Assembly (NCBI GenBank): GCA_036346255.1
Contig: CM070622.1
Coordinates: 20,238,751 to 20,302,750, forward strand
From: Ampelocalamus luodianensis
Taxonomy: Eukaryota > Streptophyta > Magnoliopsida > Poales > Poaceae
Reading direction: 5' to 3'
Length of the DNA: 64,000 nt
Made by a program: the position numbers and the translations under genes. The notes beneath the pieces are model-generated. The model made no database searches. It saw only the letters and a list, made by a program, of their open reading frames with translations, and was not told where the DNA came from. Numbering within the stretch: position 1 is the first letter of the stretch; each line of letters opens with the position of its first letter. Positions 11,201-20,200 of the stretch are shown in pieces.

Positions 11201-14200
11201 CCCCCGACACCGGTTGTCACCCCTGACGCCATCACCCGCCGCCCGCGACGTCGCCGAGTCAGCCGCCGGAGTGAGCAAAGCAGAGTGCCCTGTTTTCTTC
11301 GATTCGGGTGGAGTCGTCGGCTTTAGCTTCACACCACTCCACCGATCTACATGGAGCGGTGGCCGGCCGGCCGCTTCACTCGGCTCCACCGATCACGCGG
11401 TGGCGGCGGCCGATTCGCCGGCTCCCGATCTACGTGGAGTCAACGGCTTCGGCTTCACCCCGGCTCCCTGATCTATGTGGAGCCGACGATTTCAGCTTCG
11501 GCTTCACCTCAGCTCCGGCCTCTCTATGGCTTTGGCTTCTTTCCGGCTCCCGATCTAGCTGGAACCACTGCCCGAAGCTTCTGCTCCCTAGCACACCGCC
11601 TCCTGACTCCAGATTCGGTGAAGTCATCACTGATAGCTACTACCGACTGTTCCTTTGCCATCTCGCCGCAGATCTCGTGACCGCCCCTGCCTCGGGCTGC
11701 CGCCGCCTTGGTCTCAGGTCGTCACCGCCGCTCCTACCTTGGGCCGCCGCTGCTACCCTTGCCTCAGGGTATACACATTTAACACCCCCCTCAAACTCAT
11801 GGTGGATCAACATACTGAGTTTGGAGAGGTAGAAACTATGTTGAACTCTAGTATGTGCCTTAGTGAGGAAATTTGCTAATTGAAGCTCCGAAGGCACATA
11901 CCGAAGAGCAATGACTTGGTCTTGCACCTGCGATCTCATGTACGAAGCATCTACTCCAATGTGCTTGGTGAGCTCATGCTTCACTGAATCTCGAGCAATA
12001 CCGATCGCACCAGTACTGTCTGATAAGAGAGGAGTCGGTGTAGAAACTGAAACACCGAAATCCTCAAGTAGCCACTGAAGCCAAGTGATCTGAGGCTGTC
12101 TCTACTGCTGCTTTCCTCATCAACATGCAGCCTTCCACTTCTCTTGAGTGTTATACTCCTGTTGAGCGGCTCTACGGTCGGGCTCTCGAGTACAGTCACC
12201 TTCGCTATTTCTGCCGTGTCTGCTTCGTCCTTCTTCTACCTTGTGAGCGCACCGAGCTGACTGCTCAGTCAGTTGAATGTGTTTTTCTTGGCAACAGTCT
12301 TGAGCGTAAGGGTTATCGCTGCTATGACCCTGTTGTTCGCTGGATGAGGACCTCTCGGGACATTACCTTTGACGAGTCCCGGCCTTACTACCCTCATCCC
12401 TCTACTATCAGCTCAGATTCTCTTGTTTAGTCGATCTACTTTTTGTCTTTTTCTGATACTCAGTTTTCTACTCCTGTTTCGCTTCCGCCTCCACCTTCTT
12501 CGTTTCTCTCTCCTCCGGCTCCACCTGTTCCCTCTCCTCAGAATTTTCCTTCTAGCTCCTTTGTTGAGGTTCCACCCTTTCCCCTGCACTACTCTCACTG
12601 TCCTCGGCTTACTTCTTCTCCAGCTGAACCTCCACCTTTGCTGGGCCCTATTCCTAGTTCTTCTGTTCCGTCCTTGCTGGGTCCTGTTCCACCTTCTCCT
12701 CCCAGATACCACAGCCGCTGCTCTTTCTGAGCATACGACCTACCGTGAGGCTGCTGCTCACCTTGAGTGGCCGCTTGCGATGTCTGAGGAGATTACTGCT
12801 TTAGAGCGTACTAGCATTTGGGATCTTGTGCCCTTACCTGCGCATGTTACTCCTATTACGTGCACGTGGGTGTACAAGATCAAGACCCACTCCGATGGTT
12901 CCCTTGAGTGCTACAAGATTCGTCTTGTGACACGAGGTTTTCAGCAAGAGCATGGTCGTGACCATTGACCAAGGATCAAAATCCCAGCGGTTACCGGAAA
13001 ACCCGGTGGAAACTGGGAGGAAAAAACCGGTCGAAAATTTTCAAATTTAAATTTAAATTTATGACTGTATAATGCACTTCCTAGGTTGATTTAGGCCTTT
13101 TTTGTGCTAGATTACCTATTGTATGAGCTAAATATGCTTGAATTATTGTACTCCTAAGTCCCAACATTTTTTAGGATTGTTACTTCATTAAACACTTTCT
13201 AATTAATATTTGTATTATTCCTTATGTATCAGTGGTAGGAGAATACATGTATTCCTTATGTATCAGGATTGCTACTTTATTAAACACTTTCTAATTAATA
13301 TTTGCATTATTCCAATTGCTAATTACCCATAACCGGTTTTCTCTGTTTTTTCCAGTTTTGGTAGCAGTTTTTCCGTTTTTTGAAGCGGTTTTTTTGGTTT
13401 TGGGCGGTAACCATTCCGGTTACCAGTTTTAAAACATCCCCAATTCAAATTTCAGTATTCGAATGCTCATCGTTTTTTTCCGGTTTTTCCGGTTACCGGC
13501 CGTCGGGCCGATTTTCCTCTGTTTTGAGAGTTTGATCCTTGGTCGTGACTATGATAAGACTTTTGCTCGTGTTGCTCACATGACCATTGTTCGCACTCTC
13601 CTTGCCGTGGCCTCTGTTCGACATTGGCCTATCTCTTAGTTGGACGTTAAGAATACCTTTCTCGATGGTGAGCTGCGTGAGGAGGTCTACATGCAGCCGC
13701 CCCTGGATATTCTGCCCCTGATGGTATGGTTTGTCACATTCGTTGCTCTCTTTATGGGCTCAAACATGCCCCTCGTGCTTGGTTTGACCGCTTCTCCTCT
13801 ATTGTTACTGGTGTTGGTTTCTCCGCCAGTGATCACGGCCCTGCCCTCTTTGTACACCTCTCCTTGGGGTCGGACGCTTCTCATTCTATATGTGGATGAT
13901 ATGATCATTACTAGAGATGACTCAGTATATTGGCTTTGTGAAGGAGTGTCTCAATGAGCAGTTCTTGAAGTCTGATTTGGGTCCTCTTTGTTAACTTCCT
14001 TGGGATTGAGACCACTTCTACGCTCAAGGGCAACTACCTCTTCCAGGAGAAGTACATCCAGGATATCCCTGCTCGCGCTTGTCTCACTGATCAACGCGTG
14101 GTGGATACTCCTGTGGAGGTTGGTGTTCACCTTCGGCCTACTGATGGTGAGCCTCTTGAGGACCCCACTCGCTACTGTCATCTTATCGGGAGCTTCGTCT

Positions 14201-17200
14201 ATCTTGGGACCACCTAACCTGACATTTCTCACCCAGTTCACATCCTGAGTCAGTTTGTCTCTGTTCCCACTCAGATCCACTACAATTACCTTCTTCGTGT
14301 TATGCGATATCTTCGCGGGACCATCACTCGTCTTTTCTTTTCTTGCTCCAGTTCTCTGCAGCTTCAGGCGTACTCTGATGCGACTTAGGCTAGCGATCAT
14401 TCTGATCGCCAGTTTCTTTCTGCCTATTGCGTTCTTCTTGGTTCTTCTCTAATTGTCTGGAAGACCAAGAAGTAGATTACCGTTTCCTGTTCGAGTGCTG
14501 AGGCTGAGTTGAGTACTATGGCGTCGTTAACAGCTGAGATCACTTGGCTTCGGTGGCTACCTGAGGATTTTGGTGTTTCAGTTTCTGCACCGACTCCTCT
14601 CTTATCGGACAATACTGGTGCGATCAACATTGCTCGAGATCCAGTGACGCATGAGCTCACGAAGCACATTGGAGTAGATGCTTCATACATGAGATCGTAG
14701 GTGTAAGACTAAGTTATTGCTCTTCAGTATGTGCCTTCGAAGCTTCAGTTAGCAAATTTCCTCACCAAGGCACAGACTACAGTTCAGCATAGCTTCTACC
14801 TCTCCAAACTCAGTGTTGTTGATCCACCATGAGTTTGAGGGGGGGGGGGGATATTAGATATGTGTATAGCTTAGGGTGTTCTTTGTATATTGATCTACCC
14901 TGTACATAATATATTTTCAAACTCAGTGTTGTTGATCTACCATAAATTTGAGGGGATGTTAGATATGTATATAGCTTAGGGTGTTCTTTGCATATTGACC
15001 TACCCTGTACGTGATATATTGGCCTTTTGGCCCTTTGGAATAGATCAAGTCTCATTCCAACAATACTTGTCCCCCCTACACTTTTCAGTATCACCGGCCA
15101 CATCCCCTGCATTTAGAAAATATGGCATTTCAAACTATTTATGATGGTTAGTACATTCCAGATAAACTAGCGCGAATACTGTTCCATCATTCCTTGTTAA
15201 CATCTTTGTTCTTGTGGTAGGCTCCTAAAGTAATAATTGTGTACACCTAATGAATGTAATCTAAATAGAAAAGGGTGAATTTCTAAAAGCTTGCTATTGT
15301 GCATTGTCACGAACCTTAGTTCATAACGGGGCAAACACCGCCAGGAAGAAGGCCAGGCGGCATTAGTTTGGTGGGATGAAAGATTAGATTGGACTGGGAT
15401 GATAGAACCTTGGGAGGGAGACTAGATTAATTCATCTTTCTTGCTTGTTTGATAATGCATACATGCTTTCCCTTTTATAGGGATGACTCGATTTAAGTCA
15501 TAAGAAACAATCACTATTTCTAAGAAAACATATCTCTAATGGATGAAATATATATCTAAAGAAGTAAACCCAACTAATAAGGAAACTAGCTATTCTTATA
15601 TCTGTAGACACGAACAGCGCGTGGGTGCTACAGTACCATGGGACTATTCACGTGCATGAACAGTAATCCCCACCCGTGGCACCTTCTCCCTCCCTTCGGG
15701 AAACTAACTATTCTTTTTGCTATTTCCCAACCACTAACGCGCCGTGAGCTCGGCACGAACAGTGTGTGGTTGCTACAGTATTTATGCACGTGCCACAGCA
15801 GTTGACGCAGCAGAAGTACTGTTCACACACGTGAATAGTCCCTCGTGTTGCTGTAGCACACAGTATTTATGTGCGGGTGCGTTAGTAGTTGGGAAATATA
15901 GATAAGAATAGTTAGTTTCGTTGTTAGTTGGGTTTACTTACTTAGTGATATGTTTTCTTAAAAATATAGATTGTTTCTTATGACTCAAGTCAAGTCATCC
16001 CTGTAAAAAGGGAAGCATGTATGCATTATCAATCAAGTAAGAAAGATAAATTAATCAAGTCTCCCTTCAAAGGTTCTATCATCCTAATTTATAGTCTAAT
16101 CTCTCATCCCACCAAACCGGCACTGTCTCGCCTTCTTTCTGACGGTGTTTATCCTGTTATGAACTAAGGTTCGTGATATGCATTCATTCAGGGAAAACCA
16201 AGAAAAATCACTCAAGAGTTCTTACACATAATGAACAGTTTATTATCTAGAAGCCTAGAATAATCATTTTTTGTACATTCCCACAATTAATTGCCTCAGT
16301 GACAACAAAACCAACTTTCGATGATATTTGCATTCGGTATTATGATGTCAAGATTAGAGTTCCTGCCTACTTGCTTCTTTGGAACGCATGCATGTACAAA
16401 ACTAGTACTAGAAACCACAACATTAACAAGTATATTGACAAGTAGTTTGATATTATCTGGCTCACAAACAAAGGGTTATCCTTTCCTACCACTATGTAGA
16501 AGCACTGAAGCAGTCATCCAAAGCAATTCAAACCTCCCCTATCTTCCATGGCTCACTATTGCCAGATCTCTCTTCAGTTGTAGCCAGGTTATTGCAGGCT
16601 AAGAGAACATGAGTGAGACAATTCAAGAAATGCGAATGGTTGGCAGAGACCAATTGTGAAAACAAGGCACCTTTTGTTCTTGTTGTTGACAGCCCAATGG
16701 AACCCTAGACTGGTGAATCTGTCATCTGAACATTTTGTTTGTGTGGAGAAGAGTTGGAAGTGTTAGTCGCTGGACTCTTGCTTGAGGTGATAGCAAGATC
16801 CTTACTCTCATGGAGAGGATGACACTTGGAGATGGGGCAATTTTTCTTGTATATTTCTCTTCACAATGCCATACCAACCTGAGAGGTTGGGGATACATAT
16901 TTATAGGGCTAATCAGCCAAGCATATGCCAAGCATATGCTAGTCTAAGATGCTCTGTCCTAGATGCTCTGTCCTAGATGCTGTGTCCTAGATGCTCTGTC
17001 CTAGATGCTCTGTCCTCTAAAGCTAGTCCTAAAGCTAGTCCAAGATGCTCAGTCAAAGATGCTGTCCTAAAGAGATGCTAACTGCGCATCAAGGATCTTT
17101 GTCCTTGAAGGCGGCAAAAGCCAACACGAGACTTATCCATCAATCCCCTAAGTCTTGTGTGTCTCCTTGTGAGGAATCTGAGCCATCCCGATCCTAGAGC

Positions 17201-20200
17201 GAGCGTCGTCCTTGATTTCCACGCGGGCGCCCCAAACTTGACAGCCTCGAGCGCTGAGTCACGCTCGGAGAAGAACTCCCGCCGCCGGTCATGTGGTGGT
17301 GTCGCGGTGTCGAGGCACCACCCGTCGGTCTTGCCGCTGTTTAACTTTCGCCGAGGAGGCGTGTGCTTTGGCTCGTCAAGGTGGAGGAGAGCCGTTGCGG
17401 CGGTGCCGTGGAGGTAGTTCGATGCTCGCTGAGCAATGAACAGAGCCGCCGTTCCTCCTCCTCCGCTTTGCGACGTGGCCTGCCGCGTCGTGGTATCGAC
17501 AATCCACGCCCAATGACCAAGCTTGCGCGGCTTGTAGCAAGAGTCGCCTCGTCGGCTCTTGCTTGCCGGCGCGCGCCCTGGCGCCTCACGGTCATCACCT
17601 CGACGCGTCCTCGTGCCCATGCTCGGCGTCTTTGCGCGGCTTGCCGCGCTTGCCACGCATGCGCCGCTGTCGTGGAAGAAGGCTCCCCTTCTTCTTGTCA
17701 CCTTGGCGGCCCCTCCTCCCGAGTGAGGAGGAGCTTCCGCCAATGGTGACGGGTCCCGAGAGATCGTGGCTCATCATCGTTGACGACCTTGAGGCGACCT
17801 ATCGCCTCCTCGATCGACATCGTGGAGAGGTCCAACAGACCGGATCGACCGAGCCATCCGCTTGTACTTCTCGGGGGCGCAGCGAAAGAGCTTCTCGGCG
17901 CTCTCTCTCGCCAGTAGGTGTCGTCGCGAACTTTACCAACTTCGCAGCAGAGTGTTGAGGCGGAGCAAAGTCATCAACGTCCTCACCGGCTTGAAGGCGG
18001 GGTCTCCACTTCGCGAAGTGCTGCGGTGTGGACTTGCGGCGCGGTCGCTGCCGATGCGTCGCGCGCGATGGCGTCCCAAGCCTCCTTGGCGATCGCTTGT
18101 TGGAGAGCGAATCGCATCTCGGCGGGGCTGCGGCGATGAGGGCATCCAGGCGCCGTCGATCTGTCGTAGTCGACGTCGCCGTCACCGGATGCCTCCCGCA
18201 TGTGCCGCACTGAGCCTCACCTTCATCACCGCGCCCACACGACGTAGTTGGCCTTGGTGTGGTGGGCCACCCACCGCCGGCGCGGCGCCCTGACAACAGC
18301 CTGGAACCCGTGGTAACCACGGTACCGGTCCGGGGAGAGAGAGCCACGCTGCCTGTGAAGGCCGCGCTCTCTATCGACCCGTCTGCCGCCGTTGTCGTGC
18401 GCGCCTCTTCCAGGGGCGCCACCGCCGAGCGCGCCTCCTCCAGGAGCGCCACCGCCGTGCGCGCCTCCTCCAGGAGCGCCACCGCCGTGCGCGCCTCCTC
18501 CAGGAGCGCCATCAGCGCGACCGCGCCTGTCTGGATTGCCGCCAAGCTCGTGGCGTCTTGCGCCATCGCGCCGCTTCGCCTCGCTGCGCCTCCCTCTCCA
18601 GCCGCTCAAGGTCCGCGTCGGCGCTGCCATCGCGAGATGGAGCTGCTGCTGCCGCCGCAGACCTTGACCTCTCTGCGCGCGCGCTGCGCGCGCCGCCCTT
18701 CTTCGCTTCCACTCATCCGCTGCTGCCGCGGCTCGCCGCTGCCGCCTCGGCGCGCTTTGCGCTGCTGCGCGGTCTCTGCCGCTGCTCGCTGCCGCTGCCG
18801 CGCGCGAAGCTCGGCCGCGGCACGACGCCGCGTGCTCGAGGCGACCGAGCGCCGAGATCGCCGCGGACATGGCGCGCTGCGGGGTGTTGCGTGGAGAGAG
18901 GCTGCCGACGCAGCCGCCGTCTCCGAAGAGGGGCGTGGGCGGCCGAGCTGCTGCTTGCTACTGGGCCGGGCTGCGAGGTCGGAGAAGGAGATGAGCAGGA
19001 GATGCTCAGGCTACAGGATAGTATAGCTCTGATACCACTTGTTAGTCGCTGGACTTTTGCTTGAGGTGATAGCAAGATCCTTACTCTCATGGAGAGGATG
19101 ACACTTGGAGATGGGGCAATTTTTCTTGTATATTTCTCTTCACAATGCCATACCAACCTGAGGGGTTGGGGATACATATTTATAGGGCTAATCAGCCAAG
19201 CATATGCCAAGCATATGCCAAGCATATGCTAGTCTAAGATGCTCTGTCCTAGATGCTCTGTCCTAGATGCTCTGTCCTCTAAAGCTAGTCCTAAAGCTAG
19301 TCCAAGATGCTCTGTCAAAGATGCTGTCCTAAAGAGATGCTAACCGCCAGTCAAGGATGCTGTCCTTGAAGGGCGGCAAAAGCCAACACAGAGACTTATC
19401 CATCAGGAAGAACATGTTGAAGACTGCCATCTGATAATTTAATTTCTTTGGGGAAGAGATGGAGGAAACTGTGCATTCTTAAGAGGGAATTTTGTCATTT
19501 TAAAAAAAATCTGATAGCATTTATGTTTTTCAGTGCAAACATTTTAAAGTAAGTGAAGGGTTACTTCAATGCTGTGGAAGAAAGTTTGGTGCGTTTTGTG
19601 ATGGCATGTGTGAAATTAGGCTTCTGTAGTTACATTTATAAATATGCTTTATTTTGTGACGACATATTCCAAATTTGCTGATAAGAAGATTGTTCACTAT
19701 ATACGTGCATTATGGGACACTATATTAAGTTATTGCACAGTTTGGGATCTAATTGACTGCTCTTTAACATATTGACCAGTTGACCTCCCCCTTTGCTTTC
19801 CAGATCATCTTTTTGGAAACAATATGTAATGACCAGGATGTTCTCGAGAGAAATATACGCTTGAAAGTTCAACAAAGTCCGGATTATGCGGAGCAGTGAG
19901 AAAAATCTTGCTTGCTTGTCTGTATCCCATTCCCATGAATACATTTTGGATGTAATTTCTGTTGTTTGTGTTCCAGGGCAGATTTTGAAGCTGGAGTACG
20001 AGATTTCAAAGAGCGATTGGCCTATTATGAAAAGGTCCATAGTTGCTGAATTGTGTTCTGTAGGAACTCTTTTTTTTTTTCTTTTTCTTTTTGTCTAGAA
20101 GCTGGAAAGGTTATATGCAAACAACTTGAAACCTCTGCAGGTGTATGAACCGGTGGAAGAAGGCTCTTACATAAAAATGATCGATATGGTTAGTGGGAAT

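Larger units (their letters stand above)
10843..15062 (+). mobile_element. Rearranged short-LTR Ty1/copia element, forward, in F2KP intron 10
   Basis: The left LTR is 10843-10948 (TGTTAGATAT to TTTCAACA) and the full right LTR is 14957-15062. The primer-binding site follows at 10949 (TGGTATTAGAGC). The flanks atatt (10838-10842) and atact (15063-15067) are a target duplication with one mismatch. Order inside: GC-rich leader to about 11770, an inverted 3'-end segment (11770-12091), the integrase C-terminus, RT interrupted by a MITE, RNase H, a polypurine tract, an extra partial LTR (14852-14916) with a second polypurine tract, then the true LTR. Gag, protease and the integrase core are missing. 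Confidence 0.85.
16761..19405 (-). mobile_element. Gag-only LTR retrotransposon (TR-GAG type), reverse, in F2KP intron 10
   Basis: LTRs 16761-17142 and 19040-19405 are about 97% alike by eye and run TGTTAGTCGC to TTATCCATCA. The 5-bp target duplication ggaag is exact (16756-16760 and 19406-19410). On the minus strand the primer-binding site TGGTATCAGAGC lies 2 bases inside the right LTR (5') and a purine tract TTAGGGGAT lies against the left (3'). Only 1.9 kb of GC-rich interior separates them, with gag remnants and no protease, integrase or RT. The LTRs differ in the number of short tandem units (AAGCATATGCC and GATGCTCTGTCCTA), which indicates slippage after insertion. Confidence 0.9.

Noticed and set aside
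10881..11471. 196-codon frame in the copia leader
   Set aside because: It begins inside the LTR and runs through the GC-rich leader before gag, with no protein signature and open opposite frames.
20101..20140. Extra exon between F2KP exons 12 and 13
   Set aside because: The stretch follows a CTAG and is partly open, but the conserved protein runs directly from LAYYEK to VYEPVEEG.
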